From the NCBI RefSeq assembly GCF_016918565.1, contig NZ_JAFFQD010000018.1, forward strand, positions 1 through 64,000: DNA of 64,000 bases. The letters run 5' to 3'. The stretch comes from Desulfogranum marinum. Lineage in GTDB: Bacteria; Desulfobacterota; Desulfobulbia; Desulfobulbales; Desulfobulbaceae. Shown piece after piece: positions 51,070 through 60,451 of this stretch. Made by a program: the position numbers and the translations under genes. The notes under the pieces are model-generated. The model had not been told where the DNA came from, searched no databases, and saw only the letters and a program-made list of their open reading frames with translations. Numbering within the stretch: position 1 is the stretch's first letter; every line of letters starts with the position of its first letter.

Positions 51070-52446
51070 TTACTTATCCGCATGGATTTTTATATACACG
51101 GCAATCGCTAAGTTCGCTGCGCCGATAAAAAATCGTTCCTCCACAGCAACACCATAGCCCAAGGATTGCAATATCGATTGCCCCCCTGAGGCAATTTTAT
51201 TCTGATGAATGATTACCACAAAATCATAGTGCAACAGCCCTGCTGTATTTTCAATAAATTGCGCCATGCTGCCATCGCAAATTAATCCAATGGAGCAAGA
51301 GGCAAAACGATGAGCCTTATTAATATTATCTGTAAGATATTGCGCCGCTGTACAACAATCAAATCGACTAGCCCCAGAGATGTACAGCCAGGATTTCAAC
51401 AACGAACAGTCTGTTTCAGGGCGAATCACATACCCCCAATAAAGACCGTGGCTCAGTAAGCAGCTCAACGCTGTGCCCACACCATAACAGGAATCGAGGA
51501 CCACGCTGCGCTCAACAGAAAAACCACTCTTCTCAATCATAGTGGCAAGAGTGCTGCCAAACCGAGCAAACAGGCTCTCTCCCGTACGAGTCAACGCCTT
51601 TGTACTCAGGAACAAGTCGGAAAGTAGATCGCCATGATACCTGGCTTGAATAGCATGCTCAAGTTCACTTATCTTGTTCAGATCAGACAATATAAAATTC
51701 TGAATATCCACATAATACGTCCGGTTATTGTCACGAACGATATTATCCCGAAACAACGGTGCTCTTAAATCGCAATGCTCAGCTATACTTACCGTTGCTA
51801 ACCCTTTCTGTTTGAGCACATTTTTAAAACCCTTAATAAAAGTGGTGCCTTCAGAACCGTGAACCACCGGTCCCTCTATATGCTGGACCACCAACGCAAA
51901 GTAAACAACGTTGTCCACACTTTTCAAGGTGATTATATCATATACACGAGGAGCCACTCCCTCCTCATGAAGCAAATTGGAAACAATGCTTTTTTCGAAA
52001 ACACTACCAATGGCTCGCATGCTCCAGTTGGTTGATGCCGGGGCCAGCAACTCAGAAGTATAGTAAGGTGAACCATCCGGCGACAACTGTCTACTCTTGA
52101 TAATTTTCAGGCCAAAGGGTTCCGGGTAGCGACCAGTCAGGGCCTGATTGATTTGAGCCAAAGCTTTATGACCAGACAAGTAGGCACTGTGCCGTCCACT
52201 CTTGTAAGCAATATTATACTTGTCCAAAGAGTTGGTAATATCAGCTGCAGGAGAAGAATCAAAGACTATATTTGTCGGAAAAATTGGCAAGGACTGCTCA
52301 ATAATGCGAAAAGTATTGAGTCGTTTCCGGGCGGGTAACAGCTTTAAAACAAAAAAGCCATACATCAGGTTGATCAGGTATTTATCGATCCACCTAAACC
52401 AAGGCCATAACCACTCAGGAATAATCTTTTTGAGTATTTTTCTCAT
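51070..52446 (-). CDS. Unrecognised protein with kinase-like and methyltransferase-like parts
   Basis: A 458-residue protein from the ATG at 52446. After a hydrophobic N-terminus (about 10-40), residues 85-280 have a kinase-like run: YTSELLAP, FEKSIVSNLLHEEGVAPRVYD, then HCDLRAPLFRDNIV and YVDIQNF, spaced like the catalytic and metal-binding loops of aminoglycoside/LPS kinases but not exact. Residues about 300-455 have a Rossmann-like start (SVVLDSCYGVGTALSCLL) that could be a methyltransferase-like fold. The start codon is shared with the stop of the small gene at 52446-52604 (TGATG). Function unknown. Confidence 0.62.
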   Translation of the reverse strand: MRKILKKIIPEWLWPWFRWIDKYLINLMYGFFVLKLLPARKRLNTFRIIEQSLPIFPTNIVFDSSPAADITNSLDKYNIAYKSGRHSAYLSGHKALAQINQALTGRYPEPFGLKIIKSRQLSPDGSPYYTSELLAPASTNWSMRAIGSVFEKSIVSNLLHEEGVAPRVYDIITLKSVDNVVYFALVVQHIEGPVVHGSEGTTFIKGFKNVLKQKGLATVSIAEHCDLRAPLFRDNIVRDNNRTYYVDIQNFILSDLNKISELEHAIQARYHGDLLSDLFLSTKALTRTGESLFARFGSTLATMIEKSGFSVERSVVLDSCYGVGTALSCLLSHGLYWGYVIRPETDCSLLKSWLYISGASRFDCCTAAQYLTDNINKAHRFASCSIGLICDGSMAQFIENTAGLLHYDFVVIIHQNKIASGGQSILQSLGYGVAVEERFFIGAANLAIAVYIKIHADK

Positions 52447-52604
52447 CACTGCAGCAAAATGATTTCAACACTGTCTTGAGGCTCTAACGACGAAACCCAA
52501 GAGAGCCGGATTGCTTTACCAGGCCTGCAACCAAAGCTGCCCACCATAACCACCTTAATAGACCTTTCCAATTCGGCTGGGTGAAATCTTGTCTCTGTAA
52601 CCAA
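52446..52604 (-). CDS. Small protein, 52 aa, unrecognised
   Basis: A short gene on the minus strand with TTG start at 52604. AAGGAGG at 52613-52619 is a perfect ribosome site, eight bases ahead. Its TGA overlaps the ATG of 51070-52446 as TGATG, the normal sign of translational coupling. The product contains KVVMVGSFGCRPGKAIRLSW and ends EIILLQ. No family known. An in-frame stop lies 14 codons above the start, so a longer form is unlikely. It could be a true small gene or the tail of a decayed one. Confidence 0.5.
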   Translation of the reverse strand: MVTETRFHPAELERSIKVVMVGSFGCRPGKAIRLSWVSSLEPQDSVEIILLQ

Positions 52605-52681
52605 GCAAGAAGCCTCCTTGGCTATCTCAATTAACGGAAATCTGCCTTAGAAACTACCCTAAAGAAATACACGGAAAGCAT

Positions 52682-54109
52682 TTATGGCTGAACAATTTCA
52701 AAGCAGCCATCTCCGACCTCATAAACCTCGACTTGCTCAAAACGTCCCAATACCGATCTAAAATTTTCTACACTCTGCTGAATTTCTTGAAGAGTGAGCT
52801 CGGGAATCTTTTGTTTATGAACTTCTCTACTTAGATCAAAGACTGTTTTACCATCACCCTTTGCCCCTTTTTTCATCTGTGCGAGCAAGGTACCAAGGCT
52901 CGATTTGAGTTCATTGTAAAATCTCTTGGAAAACGGCAAAATTTCCCTGAACGCCCTGTGTGCCAGCTCACCACCTTTCAGCTTCGGGCCAACTTTTTCT
53001 ATAGCGATACCATTCAGGCAAGCAACAATTTTCTCGGTTGCCAAGGTGCCATCCATTGCCGCGATATATTTACCAGCAAGAATGCGTTTTTCGTCCAAAG
53101 AAGTAGATTTTGATTGTCCTCCATCAAGGCTCTTCTGGAGCACAGATAATAGTTCCTCGCTCTTAGTGACACCGATACTCAACAAGTTTGCCAGATAAGA
53201 CTCGTAGTGCTCAGAAATAATAGGCCGATAGGCAATGACAGGCTTATCCAATAAAAAAGCCTCCACACCTGTAGTACAGTTAGAATGAATGACTGCCTTG
53301 GAAGCCAGGAGCCACTCGATAACATTGTTTTCATGTACTACTTTAACATTCTTAAATTCTTTTGCCACCTCATGCCAAGTGCTGTGTTTTTCTGCGGGAT
53401 GAGGCCTTATGACGATCGTATGATCTGGAAATTTCTTTTCTAATAGAGGTAACAGCTCAACAAAGGACTGAAAAATAGTTCGTTGGTAGTCGATCCAACC
53501 ATCTACAAATTGCTCACCCATTTCAGGATGATTCTTCAGAAAAACCTTCTTCCCTAAAGATGAGTCCATAAAATGGTTATAAAAGCTAAAATTTGTATTG
53601 ATGAGAATAATGTTTCCATATTTCTGCTTAATCGCATTTGCCTGGGAATTGTAATATCCACGCACCTCTGGCCGCAGCATGTCCATTCTGGGGTTACCCA
53701 CAACAGCCACCATCTCAGCTCGATCTGAATAGCGCTGCTTTATCAATCCAGCCTGACAGTCACCCCATGCAAAGAATGTTTCAAGCATACGAAACGATGT
53801 ACCTGAAAAACGCCGATCAAGATAAGTGTCTTCATGAATGATCAACCCTTCTTCATCCCAAGCCGCCACCTTGTGTCCCAAACTTCTAAAGAACTTGAAC
53901 CATTTAACTTTTGTAGCGGCGGCACTCTTATCCAAATAGATCCCCCTCGGCCACCAGGTTACCTGCCTACGCAACTTTTTTTGATCCCCGAAAACCACAC
54001 GATACCCATTTTCAGCCGCGACAAGAGAAAAAAATAGTTTGGCATCAAATTCCCTAACTTTTATCTCTATAGGAACATAGATATGTTTCGCTTTTTTTCC
54101 TGTTCGCAT
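52682..54109 (-). CDS. Surface carbohydrate biosynthesis protein (CDP-glycerol transferase-like GT-B fold)
   Basis: A 475-residue protein of the family named surface carbohydrate biosynthesis protein. Landmarks are YVPIEIKVREFDAKL near 11-25, WDEEGLIIHEDTYL near 84-97, VGNPRMDMLRP, IRPHPAEKHSTW near 235-246 and SNCTTGVEAFLLDKPVIAYRP near 275-295. These last two blocks resemble CDP-glycerol and related glycerophosphotransferase folds. It may be a transferase or a modifying enzyme; the substrate is unknown. It ends 78 bases ahead of the small gene at 52446-52604 and lies downstream of neuA. Confidence 0.83.
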   Translation of the reverse strand: MRTGKKAKHIYVPIEIKVREFDAKLFFSLVAAENGYRVVFGDQKKLRRQVTWWPRGIYLDKSAAATKVKWFKFFRSLGHKVAAWDEEGLIIHEDTYLDRRFSGTSFRMLETFFAWGDCQAGLIKQRYSDRAEMVAVVGNPRMDMLRPEVRGYYNSQANAIKQKYGNIILINTNFSFYNHFMDSSLGKKVFLKNHPEMGEQFVDGWIDYQRTIFQSFVELLPLLEKKFPDHTIVIRPHPAEKHSTWHEVAKEFKNVKVVHENNVIEWLLASKAVIHSNCTTGVEAFLLDKPVIAYRPIISEHYESYLANLLSIGVTKSEELLSVLQKSLDGGQSKSTSLDEKRILAGKYIAAMDGTLATEKIVACLNGIAIEKVGPKLKGGELAHRAFREILPFSKRFYNELKSSLGTLLAQMKKGAKGDGKTVFDLSREVHKQKIPELTLQEIQQSVENFRSVLGRFEQVEVYEVGDGCFEIVQP

Positions 54110-54195
54110 AATCTAGTCACAAACTATAAGTATATATTATGATAAGGAGGTGCTTGGTGCTAAAGCTCTCCATAAACATCCAGAGATAATTCATT

Positions 54196-54894
54196 TTATG
54201 TGCATTGAGCTGCTTCTTGATGAGCAAGCACGCTTTCGCAAAGGGCTAGGTCGTCAGCGCTGTCAATATCGATGCTCTCAGCCATTCCCATAACATATGG
54301 GACAACCGGCTTAATAAAAAAAGTTTTCTTTACAATAAAATCCCTACAGGCAGCAAGATACATAGCACCGTTATGTCTATAAGTCACGGGAAGTTGCTGA
54401 CGTGGTTTATCTAGCTCGTCCCACGTAAATAGAGGAGTGAGCTTACCCTGAACAGTTTGAAACATCTTAAACGGACTATGTTCAGAGCGGGTGACACTGA
54501 CACAGCTTCCGCCCCCCTCTGCAAGGAACTGCTGGATGCAAGCGTCTATATGACAAGCAGTGCGTAAAGGTGAGGTGGGCTGCAGCAGGATAAAGTACTC
54601 TGGTAAGGCCCCTTGCCTTTCTAGAGCTTGAAGGGCATGGAGAACTACATCTCGACTCAGGCTTCCGTCTTCAGCTAACTCGACAGGCCTGTCAAGGACC
54701 TTTGCTCCGGCGGCTAAACTCACCTGTTTAATCTCAGCATCCTCTGTCGTCACCAAGCAAGTTGTTACATAACGACTCTGGAGTGCCGCCTCAATAGTAT
54801 GCACTATCAAAGGCTTGCCTGCTAACTTTCGCACATTCTTTCTAATTAGACCTTTTGAGCCGCCTCTTGCTGTAATTATGGCTACAATGCTCAT
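54196..54894 (-). CDS. neuA: CMP-nonulosonate (sialic acid) cytidylyltransferase
   Basis: Activates a nine-carbon acid sugar with CTP. The 232 residues begin IVAIITARGGSKGLIRKNVRKL with the ARGGSKG nucleotide loop, then ILLQPTSPLRT, NGAMYLA and SIDIDSADDL, all as in NeuA/NeuA-like enzymes. With NeuB and NeuC upstream it completes a CMP-sialic acid pathway; a legionaminic-type sugar cannot be ruled out from sequence. It lies 11 bases after the neuC stop, so the pair is likely co-transcribed. Confidence 0.92.
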   Translation of the reverse strand: MSIVAIITARGGSKGLIRKNVRKLAGKPLIVHTIEAALQSRYVTTCLVTTEDAEIKQVSLAAGAKVLDRPVELAEDGSLSRDVVLHALQALERQGALPEYFILLQPTSPLRTACHIDACIQQFLAEGGGSCVSVTRSEHSPFKMFQTVQGKLTPLFTWDELDKPRQQLPVTYRHNGAMYLAACRDFIVKKTFFIKPVVPYVMGMAESIDIDSADDLALCESVLAHQEAAQCT

Positions 54895-54905
54895 ATACTT
54901 ATCAC

Positions 54906-56033
54906 TTAGAAAAAAATATCTAAAAACTGTTTTTGTTTTTCTGTTTCCCAGATCATCTCCTCCCCCAAAGCAAGCATAAAATTCTTTACACTATTTCCAT
55001 AACCAAAATGGTGACTCGGTTTTACATTATCCAGGGAAAGGGCCTTTTCAATCGATTCCAATATGGCCGCCTTCCCCATGTTAGCATTAAGGATAGAAGA
55101 ATACCTGTAACGATTATGTTGCCTGGTTCCGAGATTTATTGAAGGAACAGCGAGGGTCGGTGTCTCACGCACTCCCGCGCTTGAGTTGCCTATAAGAAAC
55201 TGGGAATGCCTCAACAATGTTATAAAATACTCAAATCGCATCGATGGAAATATTCTAAAACAAGAAAGTCCTTCCATTTTTTTATAAGCATGGAATATTT
55301 CTTCACTGCCGGTGTCGTTGTTAGGATGGATAACCACATAATTATTCCCTGATTCCAACAATGATTCTACCAACACTTCAGCATTCCTTCGCTGGTCTTT
55401 GACTTCGGTAGTGACCGGATGATAAAGCACAACTCCATACTCATCAAACCCAATATCATAATAGGATTTAACCTCCTCAATTGTTGGTAAATCATCAGAC
55501 AACATGATGTCTACATCAGGAGAACCAATCACATAGATAGACTTGTCTTGCTCACCAAGTTGCCGCAGCCTGTCAGCAGCCTCCTCATTGGCCACAAAAT
55601 GTATATGTGACATTTTGGTAACCGCATGCCGAATCAGTTCATCAACGGTACCTGAGATTTCACCGCCTTCTACATGCCCAACGAGTACATTCCTTAAGGC
55701 GCCTGTTATAGCGCCGGCAAGAGCTTCAACCCGATCGCCATGAACGACCAGCATATCTGGGACCACCTCGTGCATATACCTGGACAGCCCTTTGATGGTG
55801 TTGGCTAAAACCATCTCCATAGGCTCCCCTTGGACTTGATTCATGAAAGTAAAAATATTATGAAAACCAGCCTTTCTCACCTCGTCCACAGTAAACCCGT
55901 ATTGGTAGAGTAAATGCATACCGGTAACGAAAATTGTATACTCATAATCAGGGTGTTCATGAACAGCCCTGATCAAGGGTTTTAGCTTGCCAAAATCAGC
56001 ACGCGTGCCTGTAACAAAAACTATTTTACGCAT
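54906..56033 (-). CDS. neuC: UDP-N-acetylglucosamine 2-epimerase (hydrolysing)
   Basis: Releases ManNAc from UDP-GlcNAc for NeuB. The protein has 375 residues from the ATG at 56033 (a TTG at 56042 gives 378). The landmarks are VFVTGTRADFGKLKPL, VVHGDRVEALAGA, GHVEGGEISGTVDELIRHAVTKMSHIHF and IGNSSAGVRETP, which match the NeuC/SiaA group. It is separated from neuB by a 463-base gap that may hold gene remnants. Confidence 0.92.
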   Translation of the reverse strand: MRKIVFVTGTRADFGKLKPLIRAVHEHPDYEYTIFVTGMHLLYQYGFTVDEVRKAGFHNIFTFMNQVQGEPMEMVLANTIKGLSRYMHEVVPDMLVVHGDRVEALAGAITGALRNVLVGHVEGGEISGTVDELIRHAVTKMSHIHFVANEEAADRLRQLGEQDKSIYVIGSPDVDIMLSDDLPTIEEVKSYYDIGFDEYGVVLYHPVTTEVKDQRRNAEVLVESLLESGNNYVVIHPNNDTGSEEIFHAYKKMEGLSCFRIFPSMRFEYFITLLRHSQFLIGNSSAGVRETPTLAVPSINLGTRQHNRYRYSSILNANMGKAAILESIEKALSLDNVKPSHHFGYGNSVKNFMLALGEEMIWETEKQKQFLDIFF

Positions 56034-56042
56034 CCTTTTCAA

Positions 56043-56505
56043 TCCATAAACTCTTTACAAGGGAATACTAAGAACAGCTTTAACCCGCTCAACCTTGCAG
56101 GTCACCAGTAAGCGCTGAACAATTAACCGCTTCAGTTTTCTAATATTTGGATTAGGAAAAATTCTTTACGGATCTGTTCATCAATAACAACAGAGGAGGG
56201 GCAGGGGATATCAAAACTATATTAAGACAATAGCTTCAGGATAGGACAGTAACTCTTCTTTGATATGCTTTGGAACGTAAAAGGGGTATAAATAAATTCC
56301 TGTTGCGTTATCTCCGACATCGCCTCACCATTAACTAAAAAAACGAAAGTACTACTCAATGATTCTCATAACAACGAGAAATTAGCTATACTAAACAGAG
56401 GCCTGACCGTCAACAATCCCCTCACCCACCAAACTGTTAAAAAAATTACGATAGACGCAACCAACTGGATCTACAGGCTCTGGAGCCCGAAAAAACGTCA
56501 CCAGC
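56043..56505. other. neuB-neuC gap with possible coding remnants
   Basis: A 463-base stretch, unusually long in a tight operon. On the minus strand a 36-codon frame (56391-56501, GTG start with GGGG seven bases upstream) reads FRAPEPVDPVGCVYRNFF in the middle. Further 3' a second frame gives IYLYPFYVPKHIKEELL before a TAG at about 56220. Both look protein-like but lie in different frames and match no family I know. A degraded gene is the simplest reading; chance is possible. Confidence 0.35.
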
Positions 56506-57582
56506 TTACCCCTTATCGAACCCTTCTATATCTTCAAACTGTAGGTGCTGATCTACTGGAATATTTCGAGCAGCTCTGCACCCCTCGACTTTATCGAAAA
56601 GATCGGCCGAAATCGGGCCGGTCCCCGGTCGCTTTACCCATATATTTTCCAAAGAAAGTAGTTCTCCTTCTTGTATATCTTTAATAGATACCACGGTGGC
56701 AAAAGCGAAATCTATAGTCGACTGCTCCTCACTTGCAGCCTCTTTCCTACCACCACGCATTTTCGCGATTTCCTGACTTCCCTCAATCAACGCTTTAAGC
56801 TCAACGGGATCCATGGAGTTGACAATATCTGGACCGGGACGGTCTATTCGGTCTGTAAAATGCCGCTCTAAAATCGAAGCACCCATTGCAGTCGCCGCAA
56901 GGCAGGCCAAATTTGAAGTTGTATGATCAGACAACCCAACTACGGCATCAGGAAAAGATTGCTGAAGCTGTTGCATTCCCCCCAGCCTTACCAAATGGGA
57001 TGGCGTCGGATAGACATTAGTACAGTGCAACAAAGCATAAGGCACACCATGCCGCCGAACAATATCAACAGTTCTCTCTACACTCTCAATCGTATTCATG
57101 CCAGTGCTTATGATCATCGGCTTGCCAAAAGCTGCAACATGCTCAATCAAAGGGTAATTATTGCATTCTCCAGACCCTATTTTATAAGCACAGACCCCCA
57201 TTCGTTCTAACCGTTCGGCTGCTGCCCTCGAGAAAGGTGTACTGATGAATATCGCTCCTTGCTTTTCCACATAGGATTTGAGCTCTATTTCTTCTTTTTC
57301 CGACAAGGCGCAACGTTCCATAATTTCATATATAGAAACATCCGCATTTCCTGGAATCACCTCCCGGGCAGCAGGACTCATCTCATCTTCGACAACATGG
57401 GTCTGATGTTTTATAATCTCAGCACCAGCAGCGATAGCCGCATCCACCATCTCACAGGCGACCTCCAGTTCCCCCTCGTGATTAATTCCAATTTCAGCTA
57501 TAACCACTGGTGGAAAGTCTTCACCGACAACCCTATGACCAATATTAATTTTCGGTTTCACAACTTTCTTCCTATTGATCAT
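56506..57582 (-). CDS. neuB: N-acetylneuraminate synthase
   Basis: Joins ManNAc and phosphoenolpyruvate to give a nine-carbon acid sugar. The 358 residues hold a TIM-barrel (about 25-270) with [30 protein letters not shown]-Glu pairs, [14 protein letters not shown] and [24 protein letters not shown], and a C-terminal SAF-type domain (about 290-355, [16 protein letters not shown]). This is the usual NeuB layout and size. Upstream of neuC and neuA in the same orientation. Whether the product is Neu5Ac or a legionaminic relative depends on NeuC substrate. Confidence 0.93.
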   Translation of the reverse strand: MINRKKVVKPKINIGHRVVGEDFPPVVIAEIGINHEGELEVACEMVDAAIAAGAEIIKHQTHVVEDEMSPAAREVIPGNADVSIYEIMERCALSEKEEIELKSYVEKQGAIFISTPFSRAAAERLERMGVCAYKIGSGECNNYPLIEHVAAFGKPMIISTGMNTIESVERTVDIVRRHGVPYALLHCTNVYPTPSHLVRLGGMQQLQQSFPDAVVGLSDHTTSNLACLAATAMGASILERHFTDRIDRPGPDIVNSMDPVELKALIEGSQEIAKMRGGRKEAASEEQSTIDFAFATVVSIKDIQEGELLSLENIWVKRPGTGPISADLFDKVEGCRAARNIPVDQHLQFEDIEGFDKG

Positions 57583-57658
57583 AAATTACACGAAACACTA
57601 CGCTCATACACTTGCCCTACCCCGATCTTAGGAGATGTAAATTGCTGCTACTGCTCGC

Positions 57659-58594
57659 TCATCTATCAAGATATTTAAATTTAGCTCCTTCCTTATAACG
57701 AACCCGCTTGAGCTTCCCCTTAAAACTAACTCCCATCGCTTCCAACAGGTGACGTAAAAAAGTATACACACTCCGCAATATTTTATTTCGATAATAGAAA
57801 GAGGTAAGTATCTTATATTTTTCGTAAATGGTAAAGATCTCGTCTTCTACCTTTTTGTCTTTATAGTCAATCGCCCCCTTCACCTCTTCAAAATATCCAA
57901 AAATCCTTATTGCCACTTCTGGAAAATGCCTAGGATCACGGTAGTGCCATATTCTGCATTCATTCAACATTTTCTGTTTTTTCAACAACTGCAAATCAAT
58001 TTCAAATGTATTCCAAATACAACCTAAAGACAACATACGCAGATCAGGATTTTCATATATAGCCTTGGCAAAACCAGGCTGATCGCTTCTTTTTCCCAAT
58101 GCATCATAAAATTTTTTCCAATCACGAAAAAAATGTTCTATTCTATTATTTTTACGAAAAAAAATCACGCCACTATTCCATTGAGGAAAAACACTACCAT
58201 GGACATGGTTATCTATCTCATAGTCTTTTCTTGTTGGAAGAGAGGTAAGCTTAGCAGCGATATCGTACCTCTCCAGGCATTTCACAACTGGTAAAAGGTC
58301 ACCAAGAATTTCAACGTCACAATCAATAAACGCACAGTTAGATTTACTTACAAAATCAATGACACTAGTTTTAATATCTCTATTTTTGTTGTTTTCTAAA
58401 TCGACACAAACAATTGTATCAAAAAAATTATAAAGAGAAGAGCCATCTTTAATAGGCAAATTAGTTACAACCGTACAAGTTATTTCTGGATTATGCTTCT
58501 TGGCAGTTTGAGCAGAATGGGTAGCCATTAGTAAATATTCAAAACCAAATGCTACATATACCAATTCAAGTCCACTATACTTATTCATGAGCAT
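57659..58594 (-). CDS. GT8-like nucleotide-diphospho-sugar transferase
   Basis: A 311-residue GT-A-like protein. LVYVAFGFEYLLMATHSAQTA is the opening strand, and NCAFIDCDVEILGDL near 85-98 holds the DxD metal site (Asp-Cys-Asp). HVHGSVFPQWNSGVIFF follows, like the acceptor strand of GT8/glycogenin-type enzymes. The C-terminus is basic (KGKLKRVRYKEGAKFK) and may touch the membrane. Two ATG codons lie two codons apart; I use the first. Probably adds a sugar to the glycan core. Confidence 0.78.
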   Translation of the reverse strand: MLMNKYSGLELVYVAFGFEYLLMATHSAQTAKKHNPEITCTVVTNLPIKDGSSLYNFFDTIVCVDLENNKNRDIKTSVIDFVSKSNCAFIDCDVEILGDLLPVVKCLERYDIAAKLTSLPTRKDYEIDNHVHGSVFPQWNSGVIFFRKNNRIEHFFRDWKKFYDALGKRSDQPGFAKAIYENPDLRMLSLGCIWNTFEIDLQLLKKQKMLNECRIWHYRDPRHFPEVAIRIFGYFEEVKGAIDYKDKKVEDEIFTIYEKYKILTSFYYRNKILRSVYTFLRHLLEAMGVSFKGKLKRVRYKEGAKFKYLDR

Positions 58595-58731
58595 GACTCA
58601 TTATAAATTTTGTACAAACAGAGATTTGAGCTCACATCGATATAAAAAGTGCAACCTCTTACAGGTAATTTGCATGTATACTCAGAATAAAAATCATAAT
58701 ACTTTCAGGAGGGATGTTTTTACTTAATCAT

Positions 58732-59571
58732 TCAATCAGAGAAGTCATACGTATGCACCCGCTTAAAAATCCTCTTAATCATTTTAGCTTCAAAGTTCTG
58801 TTCTATTTTCTTAAAAACTGGATCTTTGACGATAAGTTGAAGTTTTCTCATGCTCGCTCTAAATGACTTCGATCTAAAGCGTCTTTTTTTGACAAAAAAG
58901 TCTCTAAAAACTGCAAGATGTACACCGTGAACAGGTCGGAAAGAAGAATCAGCAGGATCAATCCATTCACCGGCTATTGCTCTTGGACACAATCCCAGAC
59001 CAGATTCAGAAATAATATCGAAAAGCATATATTCATCGTTTTCATAATGATGCAGCTGATTATCATTGTATAATCTTTTGTATTTCTCTAAGACAGGCAG
59101 CATACTTTCCAAATAAGCTTCAGTTTTAATAAAATGCAAGCCTGAAACTCGCTTACCATTGGTACGCCTTCTAACATTACTGTAATCTAAATTTATAGCT
59201 TCACAGTGCCTCAAGTGCTGCTCATGTATTGGCATTTCTTCTGGAAGGATGAACACATCAATATCACCTATATACAGATACTTATATTCTTTAAATTTTT
59301 GAGAATAAACAAACCATCTCCTACAAGCAGCAGAATTCCTCTTATCAAAACCAGAAGGAACATGTTTTAGATACCCTTCCTCTACACTGAATGCCCCCAT
59401 TCCTTCAATGTAACTTAAACTATTTCTTATATTATCAGGAAGATTTTCAGCACAAAAAATAACGACTTCATAATCTGGGTATGACTTTAGGATAGAATAG
59501 ATATAAACAGGTATAAACTCAAGATATTCTCGTCCGCTTGCATAGGTTGCAATACACAAACTCTCTTTCAT
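58732..59571 (-). CDS. GT-A fold glycosyltransferase-like protein
   Basis: A 279-residue protein starting LCIATYASGREYLEFI, with KYLYIGDIDVFILPEEM near 96-112 holding a DxD pair (Asp-Ile-Asp). GLHFIKTEAYLES and HHYENDEYMLFDII follow, like the acceptor and catalytic parts of GT8/GT6-type enzymes. The C-terminus is very basic. GAGAAG lies six bases ahead of the ATG. It is next to the kinase-like gene, which suggests that both act on the core or lipid part of the glycan. Confidence 0.75.
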   Translation of the reverse strand: MKESLCIATYASGREYLEFIPVYIYSILKSYPDYEVVIFCAENLPDNIRNSLSYIEGMGAFSVEEGYLKHVPSGFDKRNSAACRRWFVYSQKFKEYKYLYIGDIDVFILPEEMPIHEQHLRHCEAINLDYSNVRRRTNGKRVSGLHFIKTEAYLESMLPVLEKYKRLYNDNQLHHYENDEYMLFDIISESGLGLCPRAIAGEWIDPADSSFRPVHGVHLAVFRDFFVKKRRFRSKSFRASMRKLQLIVKDPVFKKIEQNFEAKMIKRIFKRVHTYDFSD

Positions 59572-59599
59572 AATAAACTTCTCAAATTAACCTATTCTA

Positions 59600-60451
59600 T
59601 TACGCGCATATTGATTCTTTATGCACGGGATCAATATCATTTTTATATACCCTATATAATACTTTAAATTGCCTTTTAACATCTAGAAACATCTCTCTAA
59701 AAAATATTTCTTCTTTTACATTTAAAAACTTAAGATATACCCTCAAAAAGGATCTGACTTCTTTTGCTGATGGGGCATCAACATAAATAAAAAATCTAAT
59801 TAAAATTGAAGCTAAAATACTCGCGCCTTTGGCTGAAGAAAATTGTTCAATCGTAAGCGGTCCCTTTTCTCTATCAATTACCATCAACTGGATATCTTCC
59901 CATGAACCGTCTATCGATGAGACGCAAATGAGATCAGTCACTCGCACAATACTTGTAATGAGTCCTTTTGAATGTAACTCTCCGACAAGTTTTCCGTAGG
60001 CTTTTAGCAGTTTAATCCTTTCTTCTTGAGAGCCCTCTTTCATAAGATCGATAAATTCATGACCAACGACCTCTTTCTGAATAAGAAAGCCATAAATTGG
60101 TATACCAAACGCCCTTCTTTCCCCTAGTGCAACCGGCTCAACGACAGCAAAGCCTTTCTTCTTGTACAACTGAATAAGATCAAATTCGTGTTGGGTGTTA
60201 AGCTTAAGAAAACTCAGCTTTCTTAGTAAAGATTTCAGATGAGAAACAAAGGTAGCATTCTCTTTTTTAATATAATATCCAGAGGTTGAACCGTTATGAT
60301 GAACTTCAAAATAACGTATAGACTTCTCCGACTCTTGTCTAATCAGCTGTCCGAGCTTCTCGCTATATAAAATTTCAAATTGGTTCAAGGAAGCACAATT
60401 GAAAATTTCTCTATACTTATCACTAATCCAAAGGTGATCCTTAATAATCAT
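59600..60451 (-). CDS. Lipopolysaccharide-kinase-like protein (RfaP/WaaP family fold)
   Basis: A 283-residue protein related to Kdo/heptose kinases. FEVHHNGSTSGYYIKKE near 48-64 is the ATP-site Lys strand, and EFDLIQLYKKKGFAVVEPVALGERR near 89-113 matches the family's hinge. The catalytic loop is altered: VRVTDLICV in place of the usual HRDFxxxN-type, though VIDREKG keeps the metal Asp. Activity is therefore uncertain. AGAGG four bases ahead of the ATG gives a strong start. It is the first gene of this run, after a 331-base gap. Confidence 0.76.
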   Translation of the reverse strand: MIIKDHLWISDKYREIFNCASLNQFEILYSEKLGQLIRQESEKSIRYFEVHHNGSTSGYYIKKENATFVSHLKSLLRKLSFLKLNTQHEFDLIQLYKKKGFAVVEPVALGERRAFGIPIYGFLIQKEVVGHEFIDLMKEGSQEERIKLLKAYGKLVGELHSKGLITSIVRVTDLICVSSIDGSWEDIQLMVIDREKGPLTIEQFSSAKGASILASILIRFFIYVDAPSAKEVRSFLRVYLKFLNVKEEIFFREMFLDVKRQFKVLYRVYKNDIDPVHKESICA

